From Cronobacter turicensis z3032 (lineage in GTDB: Bacteria; Pseudomonadota; Gammaproteobacteria; Enterobacterales; Enterobacteriaceae), in NCBI GenBank assembly GCA_000027065.2, contig FN543093.2, positions 4,158,074 through 4,222,073 of the forward strand: a stretch of DNA of 64,000 bases. Reading direction: 5' to 3'. The notes beneath the pieces were generated by a model that saw only the letters and a list, made by a program, of their open reading frames with translations, did not search any database and was not told where the DNA came from. This document shows, piece after piece, positions 35,414 through 44,827 of this stretch. The position numbers were made by a program, and so were the translations under genes. How positions within the stretch are numbered: position 1 is the stretch's first letter; each line of letters begins with the position of its first letter.

Positions 35414-38032
35414 TCATTGTTGAGCCATAACCGGGAGTGCACGTTCCCCCAAAGCCGTCCTGTCCGGACGACGGGGGATAAACGACACTATCCAGGAAAC
35501 CAGCGTGGTAAGGGTGCGAAAGACAATTTTTAGTGATGCTGGCGCAAATTCCGCCAGGTGGCGATACCCTCTGAAGCCGAGCTTGAGGATATCGAGCATG
35601 CTTTCCAGCGGTTTGTCTTCCGGGAAACTGTCCTGCCAGAGCGCCCAGGTGTCGGCGCGCGCAAAGGTACATTGAACAAAATCGATATGCTGGCGCGTGG
35701 TCAGGCCGTCGAGGTTGAGGCCGATTTCGTCGCCGAAGACGCGCACGACTTTCGCCGGGAAGACATACTCCTGCGCGCCGCGTTTCATCAGCAGGTTCAC
35801 CTTCTGCCCCTGTAACAGTTGCGCGCCGCCATGCACTTTAATGCCAAGGCCGCCGTCGGAGTAATCCTGCACCGTACAGGAGAAGAGATGGCCGTCTTCG
35901 CGGGCGATAGCCGCCGGCATCACCATCTCCACGCGATGGGCGCGACGCACCTGTTTGCTCTCCACCGACACCGCCACCGCGCCGCCGAGGATAATCAGGT
36001 TGTAGAAGACCCAGACGATACTGACGATAACCGTCAGCATCTCGTTAGCCGGGCCGTAGAAGTAGCGCCAGACGCCGACCAGCACGCCGAGCAAGTTAAT
36101 TAGCACCAGCATCAGGTACGGGCGCGAAATCACCCAGTCGACATACTCTTCTTCCACCAGCCCGCCTTTGGCGGTGACGTTGAACTTCCCTTTGTGCGGG
36201 TTGAACAACGCCACCATGGTAGGCCGCGTAATGTACCAGGCGAGCACCGTTTCATAGATTTCGCTCCAGAACGAGTGGCGATATTTGCCCTGGATTTTGG
36301 AGTTGGTCAGGCTGGCGTGCGCCATGTGCGGCAACACGAACAGCGCAATCATCAATGCCGGGGCGTAGATGATATAGGCGTGCAGCAGCAGGAACGCCAG
36401 CGGCGCGGTCAGGAAGATAAGCCGCGGCACGCCGGAGAGGAAGTGCAGCATCGCGTTGACGTAGCACAGGCGCTGACCGAGCTTGAGCCCTTTGCCAAAG
36501 AGCGGGTTATCGAGACGGAAAATCTGCACCATGCCGCGCGCCCAGCGGATACGCTGGCCGATATGCGCCGAGAGGCTTTCGGTCGCCAGCCCCGCCGCCT
36601 GCGGGATACGCATATAGGCGGAGGTGTAGCCGCGCCGGTGCAGACGCAGCGAGGTATGGGCATCTTCAGTAACGGTTTCTACGGCGATGCCGCCGATTTC
36701 ATCCAGCGGGCCGCGGCGAATGACGGCGCAGGAGCCGCAGAAAAAGGTCGCGTCCCACATGTCGTTGCCGTCCTGCACCAGGCCGTAGAACAGCGTCCCT
36801 TCGTTCGGCGTTTTACGAAAACGCCCGAGGTTGCGCTCAAACGGGTCCGGCGAGAAGAAGTGGTGCGGGGTCTGCATCATCGCGAGCTTTTTGTCTTTCA
36901 GGAACCAGCCCAGCGTGAGTTGCAGGAACGAGCGCGTCGGGACGTGGTCGCAGTCGAAAATCGACACGAAATCGCCTTTCGCGAGCTTCAGCGCGTTGTT
37001 GATATTGCCCGCTTTGGCGTGCTCGTGGGTTGGCCGCGCCACATACTCCACGCCGACCGATTCGGCGAAGCGGCGAAACTCCTCGCGGTTGCCGTCATCA
37101 AGGATCCAGATTTTGAGTTTGTCTTTCGGCCAGTCGATGCCAAGCGAGGCGTAAATGGTGTTTTTCACCACGTGCAGATCTTCGTTATAGGTCGGCACGA
37201 AAATATCGACCGACGGCCACGTTTTCAGATCTTTGGGCAGCGGCACCGGCTGGCGGTTGAGCGGCCAGATCACCTGGAAGTAGCCGAGCACCAGCACCAC
37301 CCACGCGTAGGTTTCCGCCACCAGCAGCACCAGACCGCACACCAGACTTACCGGATCGTTCCAGTTCAGCGTCGAGGTATAGCGCCACCAGATGTAGCGG
37401 CAGGAGACAGTCAGCGACAGCACAATCAGCATCAGCGCCGAGAAACGGCCCGGCAGGCGGCGCACCAGCAGCGCCACGCCCCAGAGCAGCATCAGGAAAA
37501 TAAACTGCGACAGCGGGTTAAACGGCTGCGTCACGCACAGGAGCGCCAGCACCAGCGAGAAAAAGACCACCACGCCAAGCACGACGCGCCGCAGGCGCTC
37601 ATTAATATGGCCCAGCTCTTTCTGCTCGTTCAGGTGGTCGGTTTCATCGCTGAAGCGCTGCGGGAGCGACTCCAGCCAGAGGTTAAAGCGCTCGCGCCAG
37701 ATTTGCAGCGCCGAGACGGGCCGCCAGCGCGGCGCACCGACAGCGCGCCAGGGCCGCAGCGTCACCAGCCACAGCGCCTGCAGCAGATAACGCACCGTAT
37801 CCAGCGGACGCGGACGGTCAGGATGAATATGCGGGAACAGCAGCGCGTGCTGCGCGCGGATGGCCTGCCAGCGCGGGTTTTCCAGCGGCAGCAGCAGCCA
37901 GGCGAGCGTCAGCCACAGACAGCCCAGCGCCGCGCTGAACGGCGGCGCGCCGTTGCGGCGATAGGTAATATAACGCTCGCGCAGCCGCGCGCGAACCGGC
38001 GGCGCAAGCACCAGCGCGGAGAGGCTTATCAT
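35414..38032 (-). CDS. bcsA: Cellulose synthase catalytic subunit BcsA
   Basis: This 872-residue inner-membrane glycosyltransferase (GT2) polymerises UDP-glucose into beta-1,4-glucan and extrudes it. The catalytic set is complete: DDGNREE, FDCDH (D-x-D), VTEDAHTS (TED) and QRIRW (QxxRW). The gating-loop and channel helices follow. The C-terminal PilZ domain has RRAHR (RxxxR) and DYSDGGLGIKV (DxSxxG), so c-di-GMP activates it. Length equals E. coli BcsA. It overlaps bcsQ by 4 bp and is followed by bcsB. Confidence 0.97.
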   Translation of the reverse strand: MISLSALVLAPPVRARLRERYITYRRNGAPPFSAALGCLWLTLAWLLLPLENPRWQAIRAQHALLFPHIHPDRPRPLDTVRYLLQALWLVTLRPWRAVGAPRWRPVSALQIWRERFNLWLESLPQRFSDETDHLNEQKELGHINERLRRVVLGVVVFFSLVLALLCVTQPFNPLSQFIFLMLLWGVALLVRRLPGRFSALMLIVLSLTVSCRYIWWRYTSTLNWNDPVSLVCGLVLLVAETYAWVVLVLGYFQVIWPLNRQPVPLPKDLKTWPSVDIFVPTYNEDLHVVKNTIYASLGIDWPKDKLKIWILDDGNREEFRRFAESVGVEYVARPTHEHAKAGNINNALKLAKGDFVSIFDCDHVPTRSFLQLTLGWFLKDKKLAMMQTPHHFFSPDPFERNLGRFRKTPNEGTLFYGLVQDGNDMWDATFFCGSCAVIRRGPLDEIGGIAVETVTEDAHTSLRLHRRGYTSAYMRIPQAAGLATESLSAHIGQRIRWARGMVQIFRLDNPLFGKGLKLGQRLCYVNAMLHFLSGVPRLIFLTAPLAFLLLHAYIIYAPALMIALFVLPHMAHASLTNSKIQGKYRHSFWSEIYETVLAWYITRPTMVALFNPHKGKFNVTAKGGLVEEEYVDWVISRPYLMLVLINLLGVLVGVWRYFYGPANEMLTVIVSIVWVFYNLIILGGAVAVSVESKQVRRAHRVEMVMPAAIAREDGHLFSCTVQDYSDGGLGIKVHGGAQLLQGQKVNLLMKRGAQEYVFPAKVVRVFGDEIGLNLDGLTTRQHIDFVQCTFARADTWALWQDSFPEDKPLESMLDILKLGFRGYRHLAEFAPASLKIVFRTLTTLVSWIVSFIPRRPDRTALGERALPVMAQQ

Positions 38033-38757
38033 GCGCCTTCACTCCCGTAATGCAGCAAACACCAGTTCGCCAGCGTGACAATCTCTTCCGCCACCAGCGA
38101 ATCCGGGCGGTATTCGCCCACAGGCTGTTTGGCGGCGAAGCTCTCCATCATCGCCTCGTCGCGATGCACCGCGACCGGCACCAGATGGCGCTGCGTTTGC
38201 AGCCAGAGCTGCCAGATGTCGTTTTGCACCTGGCTTGAGATCAGGCGGAAATTCGCCAGCAGATCGCAGCCGTTGGGCAGCGCCTGCTGATGTAAGCGCG
38301 CGTGGCAGTTGGCGTCGGGCTGCACCACGCAGAGCGTGCGGTCGGCCACCTGCAACAGGCTGCGGGTCACGGCGTCAAAACCGCACGGCAGATCGAGCAG
38401 CACCCAGCGCCAGTGGCCGCTCGCTTTTAGCGTGTGAAGATGCTGCGCGAACGCGCCGAGCGCAGGCGACACATCATTTTCTCGCTCCGCCTGACGCAGC
38501 GCGCCGTATGGCAGAACGTCCAGCCCTGGCGCGTAACGCCAGGCGGTAGATTGCCAGGGTTTATCGTCCAGCAGCGCGCGCGCCCAGCCATCGACGTGGT
38601 CGAAATCGATATTAAAAGAGAGGCGCAACAGGTTATCCGGCGAGGCGTCAATCACCAGCACCGTTTCGCCCAGCTGATGCAGCGCCCAACCGAGCGCCGC
38701 CGTTAAGGAGGTGGTCCCCACGCCGCCACGTACGCCCTGTAATGCCAGAACGGTCAT
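38029..38757 (-). CDS. bcsQ: Cellulose biosynthesis protein BcsQ (ParA/MinD-like)
   Basis: This 242-residue ParA/MinD-type NTPase localises at the cell pole and is needed for cellulose secretion in E. coli. The P-loop reads RGGVGTTS (9-16), without the signature lysines of KGGVGKTT; E. coli BcsQ reads RGGVGTTT, so the change is a family trait. VLVIDASPDN is the Walker A' strand, and WVLLDLPCG is the Walker B strand. The frame is intact, unlike laboratory E. coli K-12 where bcsQ has a stop. Both ends overlap neighbours by 4 bp (bcsR, bcsA), indicating translational coupling. Confidence 0.95.
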   Translation of the reverse strand: MTVLALQGVRGGVGTTSLTAALGWALHQLGETVLVIDASPDNLLRLSFNIDFDHVDGWARALLDDKPWQSTAWRYAPGLDVLPYGALRQAERENDVSPALGAFAQHLHTLKASGHWRWVLLDLPCGFDAVTRSLLQVADRTLCVVQPDANCHARLHQQALPNGCDLLANFRLISSQVQNDIWQLWLQTQRHLVPVAVHRDEAMMESFAAKQPVGEYRPDSLVAEEIVTLANWCLLHYGSEGA

Positions 38758-38957
38758 CCTTGCGCTCCTGCGTCACGACGCGCTAATTCCGCCAGCAGCG
38801 GCCAGCGTGCAATTGCCGTCGCGAGTTGTTCACGTTGCGATATATCGGTGTAGTCAAGATCTGGAAGTGAAAACACCCGGCTGAGCGCTTCAAAATCATT
38901 CTGGAAGGTATAGCCACGATCGGGCTGGCGTGCGGCCTTAGCGTCATTCTCAGGCAT
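38754..38957 (-). CDS. bcsR: Small cellulose regulatory protein BcsR
   Basis: This 67-residue protein matches E. coli BcsR (YhjR, 62 aa). The core FQNDFEALSRVFSLPDLDYTDISQREQL and WPLLAELA are conserved. BcsR binds BcsQ and BcsE and stabilises the cytoplasmic part of the secretion complex. It is the first gene of bcsRQABZC and overlaps bcsQ by 4 bp. A 172-bp divergent gap separates it from bcsE. Confidence 0.93.
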   Translation of the reverse strand: MPENDAKAARQPDRGYTFQNDFEALSRVFSLPDLDYTDISQREQLATAIARWPLLAELARRDAGAQG

Positions 38958-39129
38958 ATATTCTATTTTTCCTTAGAGCAATATCACTAAAGCCAGCAAA
39001 CGAAAACAGTGAACCTGCGCAATCCCGGTTTGCATGCTAATGATCATGTTCTTTAATTTCAATGTTAGGTTTATTTCCTGGCTTTCGCTAGTAAACTGAC
39101 AGTCATACTCTTTATATATTGAGGGCGCC
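38958..39129. promoter_or_regulatory. Divergent bcsR-bcsE promoter region
   Basis: This 172-bp gap separates the two cellulose operons and is strikingly A+T-rich compared with the genes. It must carry both promoters, but I cannot fix a -10/-35 pair with confidence. No hairpin terminator is visible. Confidence 0.6.
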
Positions 39130-40704
39130 ATGGCTCTTGTTTTTTCAATTGGCATTGATTCGCTCTGGGATGAACTGCGCCATATTTCGGCAGGCGGAAC
39201 AGGCTGGATAAATTGCGACCGCCACAGCGATGCTATTACGTTCGTCAATCAAACGCTTCTTGCGCAAACCCCTGAGACAAAAGTGGCTGTCATTACCATG
39301 GACGCCGCGCCAGAAACCGTGATTGCGCCGCTTCCGGCCGCGCCGCAAGGCCCGAATGAAGTGCGCCTGTTTACCATGCCGAAAAGCCAGAATGCCTTTC
39401 ATCGTCTGCATCACGATTTGCTTTGCAGTTTTGAACCTGAACATTATTTCATTGTGCTGCTGTGTGCGGAAAACGCCTGGCAAGGCGTAGCGCCCGCTCA
39501 TATTAAAGCCTGGATAAGAAAAAGCCAAAGCTGGGCGCAGGAACATCAATGCACATTGCTGATTATTAACTCCGGCGCGCAGGCTGACCAGCAAACGTCG
39601 ATGCTGATGACCGAATATCAGCAGCTCTCCGGGCTTGCCACCTTACGCTATCAGGGCGACGCCTGGCTGTATGACGTGGCGTTCTGGTTTAACGATAAAG
39701 GCGTCAGCGCGCGCCAGCAGTTGCCGGTGACATTAATTAACGATCGTCTTTCGCTGGCGCCGCGCCAGGAAGTGTCGTTACAGGCGCGCAGCGACGAACG
39801 CCGTGTGCTGAGCCATATCGCCGTGCTCGAAGGCGCGCCGCCGCTTTCCGAAAACTGGACGCTCTTTGAAAGTAACGACGCGCTGTTTAACGAGGCGCGC
39901 CAGGCGCAGGCCGCGACGGTGATTTTCTCGCTTTCGCAAAACAGTCAGATAGAGGGGCTGGCGCGTCACGTGCACGCGCTGCGCCGCCAGCGCGGCAGCG
40001 CGCTGAAAATCATCGTGCGCGAAAACAAAGCCAGCGTGCGCGCTACCGACGAACGGCTGCTGCTGGGCTGCGGCGCGAATATGGTGATCCCATGGAACGC
40101 CCCGCTCTCCCGCTGCCTGACGCTGATTGAAAGCGTGCAGAACCAGCAGTTCACCCGCTTTGTGCCGGAAGATGTGAACATGCTGCTGGAGGCGATGCAG
40201 CCGCTGAAAATGCGCGGCTATCAGCCGTGGGATATGTTCTGCAACGCCGTCGGCGCGCTGATGAACAACGTGCTTATCCCGCAGGATAATAAAGGAATTC
40301 TGGTGGCGCTGCGCCCGGTGCCGGGCATTCGCGTCGAACAGGCGCTGACGCTCTGCCGTCCGGGCCGCATGGGCGATATCGTGACGCTTGGCGAAAACCG
40401 GCTGGTGCTGTTTTTATCGTTCTGCCGTATCACCGATCTCGACACCGCGCTGAGCCATATTTTCCCGCTGCCGATAAGCGAGCTGTTTTCCAACCGTATG
40501 GTGTGGCATGAAGATAAACAGATAGCGGCAGAGATCCTGCAAATGAGCGCGATGCGCCCGGAACAGTGGGCCGCGCCGCTTGAGATGACCCGCAAGGCCC
40601 GCGAGACGGCCGCGCTGCTCGCCGACGCGCCGAAAACGCGCGCGCGCCAGGTGCCGACGCCCATTACGCTGCTTAACGACACCGCACAGGAGCGCGCGTT
40701 ATGA
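39130..40704 (+). CDS. bcsE: Cyclic-di-GMP-binding protein BcsE
   Basis: This 524-residue cytoplasmic protein equals E. coli BcsE in length (523 aa). It binds c-di-GMP through an I-site-like R-x-x-D motif, here RMGD in CRPGRMGDIVTLG (about 411-423). The N-terminal part resembles a degenerate P-loop/receiver fold, and the C-terminal part is a degenerate GGDEF-like domain. BcsE boosts cellulose synthesis and recruits BcsRQ. It is the first gene of bcsEFG, with bcsF overlapping by 4 bp. Confidence 0.95.
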   Translation: MALVFSIGIDSLWDELRHISAGGTGWINCDRHSDAITFVNQTLLAQTPETKVAVITMDAAPETVIAPLPAAPQGPNEVRLFTMPKSQNAFHRLHHDLLCSFEPEHYFIVLLCAENAWQGVAPAHIKAWIRKSQSWAQEHQCTLLIINSGAQADQQTSMLMTEYQQLSGLATLRYQGDAWLYDVAFWFNDKGVSARQQLPVTLINDRLSLAPRQEVSLQARSDERRVLSHIAVLEGAPPLSENWTLFESNDALFNEARQAQAATVIFSLSQNSQIEGLARHVHALRRQRGSALKIIVRENKASVRATDERLLLGCGANMVIPWNAPLSRCLTLIESVQNQQFTRFVPEDVNMLLEAMQPLKMRGYQPWDMFCNAVGALMNNVLIPQDNKGILVALRPVPGIRVEQALTLCRPGRMGDIVTLGENRLVLFLSFCRITDLDTALSHIFPLPISELFSNRMVWHEDKQIAAEILQMSAMRPEQWAAPLEMTRKARETAALLADAPKTRARQVPTPITLLNDTAQERAL

Positions 40705-40898
40705 TGTCGATTAGCGATATTCTTCAGCTTATCGCCCTGTGCGCGCTGATTTTTATCCCGCTGGGATACGCGCTGTGCGTGGGCAAGCGTCGCATGATGA
40801 AAGCGCTGCGCCCGCTGCTGTTTCGCCCCCGATTTGTTAAACCCGCTGGTACGCTGCGCCGCCGCTCTACCGTCAAGGCAAATGTAAAACATGACTAA
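40701..40898 (+). CDS. bcsF: Small membrane protein BcsF
   Basis: This 65-residue protein has one N-terminal transmembrane segment (ILQLIALCALIFIPLGYAL, about 7-25) and a basic cytoplasmic tail. It matches E. coli BcsF (63 aa), which links BcsE to the membrane and helps BcsG. It overlaps bcsE by 4 bp and bcsG by 8 bp. Confidence 0.93.
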   Translation: MMSISDILQLIALCALIFIPLGYALCVGKRRMMKALRPLLFRPRFVKPAGTLRRRSTVKANVKHD

Positions 40899-42573
40899 TC
40901 ACGTTCATTCCGCTCCCCTTGCCCGCTCGGGCTGGCAAAACTGGCGCGGTCTTTCCGGCTGGAACTACTATTTTTTGCTGAAATTCGGTCTGCTCTGGAC
41001 GGGCTATCTGAATTTCCACCCGCTCGCCAACCTGGTGTTTATGGCGTTTCTGCTGTTCCCCATTCCGAACCTGCGCCTGCATCGCCTGCGCCACTGGATA
41101 GCGATTCCTGTCGGCATCGGTCTGTTCTGGCATGACACCTGGCTGCCTGGCCCTGAAAGCATTATGAGTCAGGGCTCGCAGGTGGCGGGCTTCAGCACCG
41201 ATTATGTGCTGGATCTCGTGACGCGCTTTATTAACTGGCAGATGATTGGTGCCGCTTTTGTGCTGCTGGTCGCCTGGATGTTTCTCTCCCAGTGGGTGCG
41301 GGTGACGGTGTTTGTGGTGGCGATTATGGTCTGGCTCAATGTGCTGACCGTGACCGGCCCGGTCGTCTCGCTGTGGCCTGCCGGCAATACCACGGCGGCG
41401 ACGGTCACCACAACCGGCGGCACCGCGGCGCCGACCGTCGCGAACGCCGCCGGTACGGTGGTGGCGGGCGATATTCCGCTGCAAACCGCGCCTGCGAACA
41501 ACCAGAGCATTAACGACTGGCTGAACAGCTTCTATACCAGCGAATCCAAACGCCAGACGCCTTTCCCGGCGAGCCTGCCGGCGGATGCGCAGCCGTTCGA
41601 TCTGCTGGTGATTAACATCTGTTCGCTGGCCTGGTCTGATGTAGACGCCACCGGCCTGATGTCGCACCCGCTGTGGTCGCATTTCGACATCGTGTTTAAG
41701 AACTTTAATTCCGGCACATCGTACAGCGGCCCGGCGGCAATTCGCCTGCTGCGCGCAAGCTGCGGTCAGCCGTCGCATAAAAACCTGTACCAGCCTGCCG
41801 GTGAACAGTGCTATCTGTTCGATAACCTGGCGAAGCTCGGCTTTAAGCGCCACCTGATGATGGACCATAACGGCGAGTTCGGTAACTTCCTCAAAGAAGT
41901 GCGCGAAAACGGCAATATGCAGGAGCCGCTGATGGATCAGTCCGGGCTGCCAGTGAATCTGTTGTCGTTTGACGGCTCGCCGGTATATGACGATACGGCG
42001 GTGCTCAATCGCTGGCAGCAGACCGTGAAGAGCGAGGGCAGCGATCGCAGCGCCACGTTCTTTAACCTGCTGCCGCTGCATGACGGCAACCACTATCCGG
42101 GCAACAGTAAAACCGCCGATTACAAAGCGCGCGCGCAGAAGCTGTTTGACGAGCTGGATGCGTTCCTGACGCAGCTTGAGAAAGAGAACCGCAGAGTGAT
42201 GGTGGTGATGGTGCCGGAACATGGCGCGGCGCTGCAGGGCGACAGGATGCAGGTATCCGGCCTGCGCGATATCCCAAGCCCGTCCATCACCCATGTGCCG
42301 GTCGGCATTAAGTTTATCGGTATGAAAGCGCCGCATCAGGGCGCGGCTATCGATATCGACCAGCCGAGCAGCTTCCTGGCGATTTCCGAGCTGGTGGTGC
42401 GGATGCTGGATGGTAAGAACTTTGTGGCCGATAACGTGGACTGGCAGGGGCTGACCAGTAACCTGCCGCAGAGCGCGCCGGTCTCCGAAAACGCCAACGC
42501 CGTGGTAGTGCAGTACCAGGGCAAACCATGGGTGCGCTTAAGCGGCGGCGACTGGGTGCCTTACCCGCAATAA
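40891..42573 (+). CDS. bcsG: Cellulose phosphoethanolamine transferase BcsG
   Basis: This 560-residue protein has about five N-terminal membrane segments (1-160), an Ala/Thr/Gly-rich linker (about 165-205) and a periplasmic alkaline-phosphatase-fold domain. It transfers phosphoethanolamine from phosphatidylethanolamine to cellulose. The nucleophile Ser lies in GTSYSGPAAIRLL (about 275-287), equivalent to Ser278 of E. coli. Cysteines in RASCGQPSH and GEQCYLF can form the known disulfide. VPEHGAALQGD supplies zinc ligands. It ends at a strong terminator. Confidence 0.96.
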   Translation: MTNHVHSAPLARSGWQNWRGLSGWNYYFLLKFGLLWTGYLNFHPLANLVFMAFLLFPIPNLRLHRLRHWIAIPVGIGLFWHDTWLPGPESIMSQGSQVAGFSTDYVLDLVTRFINWQMIGAAFVLLVAWMFLSQWVRVTVFVVAIMVWLNVLTVTGPVVSLWPAGNTTAATVTTTGGTAAPTVANAAGTVVAGDIPLQTAPANNQSINDWLNSFYTSESKRQTPFPASLPADAQPFDLLVINICSLAWSDVDATGLMSHPLWSHFDIVFKNFNSGTSYSGPAAIRLLRASCGQPSHKNLYQPAGEQCYLFDNLAKLGFKRHLMMDHNGEFGNFLKEVRENGNMQEPLMDQSGLPVNLLSFDGSPVYDDTAVLNRWQQTVKSEGSDRSATFFNLLPLHDGNHYPGNSKTADYKARAQKLFDELDAFLTQLEKENRRVMVVMVPEHGAALQGDRMQVSGLRDIPSPSITHVPVGIKFIGMKAPHQGAAIDIDQPSSFLAISELVVRMLDGKNFVADNVDWQGLTSNLPQSAPVSENANAVVVQYQGKPWVRLSGGDWVPYPQ

Positions 42574-42590
42574 GTAGTCAGGCCGCGATA

Positions 42591-42620
42591 AAAAAGCCGA
42601 TGCGTAAGCGTCGGCTTTTT
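42591..42620 (+). terminator. Rho-independent terminator of bcsEFG
   Basis: AAAAAGCCGATGC-gtaa-GCGTCGGCTTTTT begins 18 bp after the bcsG stop, with one G-T pair in the stem and tracts on both strands. Confidence 0.9.
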
Positions 42621-42631
42621 CTTTTTCGCGC

Positions 42632-42754
42632 GGCGGGTGCGCAGGCTTACCCGCCCGACACAAACCTCATCCACCACCGGCCACCCGGCGGGTGCGCAGG
42701 ATTGCCCGCTCTACACACCCCCTATCCCAGGGTGGATAAGCGCAGCGCATCCAC
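42632..42754. repeat. Three palindromic intergenic repeats between two terminators
   Basis: Two direct copies, GGCGGGTGCGCAGGCTTACCCG (from 42632) and a variant GGCGGGTGCGCAGGATTGCCCG (from 42688), are followed by an inverted, diverged copy (AGGGTGGATAAGCGCAGCGCATCCACC, 42729-42754, split for clarity as AGGGTGGATAAG and CGCAGCGCATCC). They sit in the 247-bp gap between the convergent bcsG and dppF genes. Confidence 0.8.
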
Positions 42755-42776
42755 CGCATTGCATCGTTACGCCCAT

Positions 42777-42806
42777 AAAAAAGCCGACGCATGGCGTCGG
42801 CTTTTT
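42777..42806 (-). terminator. Terminator of the dppABCDF operon
   Basis: AAAAAAGCCGACGC-atg-GCGTCGGCTTTTT lies 15 bp after the dppF stop. The stem resembles that of the bcsG terminator 180 bp away. It has tracts on both strands. Confidence 0.9.
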
Positions 42807-42820
42807 ACGTGGCGCGCGCG

Positions 42821-43834
42821 TTAAGGAATGCGCGGCTCGCCGGTTTCATCCTGATCGACGGCGAAACAGGCGACCAGCTGGCCGTTATATTCCTTAAGCT
42901 GCGGCTGGATCTGCGTACACGGGCCGAAGCGGCGACGGCAGCGGGCGCTAAAGGCGCACCCCGGCGGCGGATTCAGCGGGCTCGGCAGCTCGCCGGTGAG
43001 CTTAATACGCTCGCGGCGGTCGTCCGGGTTCAGGCGCGGCGTCGCGGAGAGCAGCGCCTGGGTATACGGATGACGCGGATTCGAGAAAATCTGGTCTTTC
43101 GTGCCTTTCTCCACGCAGCGGCCGAGATACATCACCATCACTTCATCGGCGATGTGCTCCACCACCGACAAGTCGTGGGAGATAAACACATACGAAAGCC
43201 CCATATCCTGCTGCAGATCCATCATCAAATTCAGCACCTGCGCGCGCACCGACACGTCCAGCGCGGAGACCGGTTCATCGGCGATCACCACGTCCGGGTC
43301 AAGCATCAGCCCGCGCGCGATGGCGATACGCTGGCGCTGGCCGCCAGAGAACATATGCGGGTAACGGTCGTAGTGCTCGGTTTTCAGCCCCACTTTCGCC
43401 ATCATCGCCAGCGCTTTCTCGCGGCGCGCCTCTTTGTTGAGCGAGCTGTTAATCAGCAGCGGCTCCTCAAGGATTTGCCCCACTTTTTTGCGCGGGTTCA
43501 GCGAGCCATACGGGTTTTGAAACACAATCTGGATTTTCTGACGGCGCAGTTTCTCCGCCGTTTCATCCGGTTTCAGCAGATCCTGGCCCTGGTAGTAAAG
43601 CTCGCCGCCGGTCGGCGTTTCTATCATGGTGAGCAGGCGGCCCAGCGTGGATTTTCCACAGCCCGATTCGCCCACCACCGCCAGCGTTTTGCCGCGCTCC
43701 AGCGTAAACGAGACGCCGTCCAGCGCTTTCACCAGACGTTCCGGCGCGAAGAAGCCCTTCTTCACCGGGTAATGTTTTTTCAGGTCGATAGCCTGTAACA
43801 GCGGTTGCTGCGTGGCGGCCTCATGCGTGCTCAT
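42821..43834 (-). CDS. dppF: Dipeptide ABC transporter ATP-binding subunit DppF
   Basis: This 337-residue ABC ATPase energises dipeptide and heme uptake with DppD. Walker A is GESGCGKST, the signature is FSGGQRQRIAIARGL, and Walker B is VVIADEPVSALD. The oligopeptide-type C-terminal Cys-rich region is present (GCAFSARCRRRFGPC), a [4Fe-4S]-binding feature of this subfamily. The start at 43834 (MSTHEAATQQPLL) matches E. coli; it overlaps the dppD end by 14 bp. It is the last gene of the operon. Confidence 0.96.
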   Translation of the reverse strand: MSTHEAATQQPLLQAIDLKKHYPVKKGFFAPERLVKALDGVSFTLERGKTLAVVGESGCGKSTLGRLLTMIETPTGGELYYQGQDLLKPDETAEKLRRQKIQIVFQNPYGSLNPRKKVGQILEEPLLINSSLNKEARREKALAMMAKVGLKTEHYDRYPHMFSGGQRQRIAIARGLMLDPDVVIADEPVSALDVSVRAQVLNLMMDLQQDMGLSYVFISHDLSVVEHIADEVMVMYLGRCVEKGTKDQIFSNPRHPYTQALLSATPRLNPDDRRERIKLTGELPSPLNPPPGCAFSARCRRRFGPCTQIQPQLKEYNGQLVACFAVDQDETGEPRIP

Positions 43835-44816
43835 AATTGGTTGGCCTCCCGGCATCATCGAGGGGGTAATGGCATTTTGACTGGCGGCCGTTGTCCACCA
43901 GATTTAACGCCGGTTCTTCTGCGCGACAGCGCTCGGTCGCATAGGGGCAGCGCGGGTTGAGCAGACAGCCCGTCGGGCGGTCATATTTCCCCGGCACCAC
44001 GCCCGGCAGCGACGCCAGACGGGCCTTATCCTGCGCGAATTCCGGCAGGGCGCGCAGCAGCGCCTGCGTATAAGGGTGACGCGGCGCGCGGAAGATATCC
44101 CGCGCTTCGCCGGTTTCCACCACCTGGCCTGCGTACATTACGATGATTTTGTGCGCCGCTTCGGCCACCAGCGCGAGGTCATGGGTGATAAGGATCAGCG
44201 CCATGTTCTCTTTTTGCTGAAGCTCCAGCAGCAGTTCAATAATTTGCGCCTGGATGGTGACATCGAGCGCAGTCGTCGGTTCATCGGCAATCAGCAGCTT
44301 CGGACGACAGGCGATGGCCATCGCGATCATCACGCGCTGGCTCATCCCGCCGGAGAGCTGATGCGGGTAGACATCGAGACGCGACGCCGGATCCGGAATA
44401 CCCACCAGATTGAGCAGGTCAATCGCGCGCTGGCGGCGGGTCTTTTTATTGCCGCCCTGGTGCACTTTGATAGCCTCCATAATCTGGAACCCCACGGTGT
44501 AGCAGGGGTTCAGACTGGTCATCGGATCCTGGAAGATCATCGCCACTTCGGCGCCCACCAGATTACGGCGATCTTTTTCCGAAATACGCTGTAAATCCTG
44601 GCCGTTGAATTCCAGTTTGTCCGCCATCACGCGGCCCGGGTAATCGATAAGGCCCATAATCGCCAGCGAGCTGACCGATTTACCGGAACCTGATTCACCC
44701 ACGATGCCGACCACTTCGCCCTGATTCACGCTGTAGCTCACGCGGTCTACGGCGCGGAACGGGGTGCCTTCGTCGCCGAAGTGCACCGATAATTTATCTA
44801 CATTCAGTAACGCCAT
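43821..44816 (-). CDS. dppD: Dipeptide ABC transporter ATP-binding subunit DppD
   Basis: This 331-residue ABC ATPase pairs with DppF. Walker A is GESGSGKSV, the signature is LSGGMSQRVMIAMAI, and Walker B is LLIADEPTTALD. The C-terminal oligopeptide motif GCLLNPRCPYATERC supplies clustered cysteines. Its last four codons run past the E. coli end (GRPTNYEHA). It is 11 bp downstream of dppC. Confidence 0.96.
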   Translation of the reverse strand: MALLNVDKLSVHFGDEGTPFRAVDRVSYSVNQGEVVGIVGESGSGKSVSSLAIMGLIDYPGRVMADKLEFNGQDLQRISEKDRRNLVGAEVAMIFQDPMTSLNPCYTVGFQIMEAIKVHQGGNKKTRRQRAIDLLNLVGIPDPASRLDVYPHQLSGGMSQRVMIAMAIACRPKLLIADEPTTALDVTIQAQIIELLLELQQKENMALILITHDLALVAEAAHKIIVMYAGQVVETGEARDIFRAPRHPYTQALLRALPEFAQDKARLASLPGVVPGKYDRPTGCLLNPRCPYATERCRAEEPALNLVDNGRQSKCHYPLDDAGRPTNYEHA

Positions 44817-44827
44817 CTCGTGCCTCT

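Noticed and set aside
36194..38050. A 618-codon open frame antisense to bcsA
   Set aside because: It is Arg/His/Gln-rich, lacks any family resemblance and mirrors the codon pattern of bcsA in high-GC DNA. bcsA itself is conserved end to end.
38029..38757. BcsQ Walker A lacking lysines as a loss-of-function change
   Set aside because: E. coli BcsQ has the same RGGVGTT pattern, so it is a family feature rather than damage.
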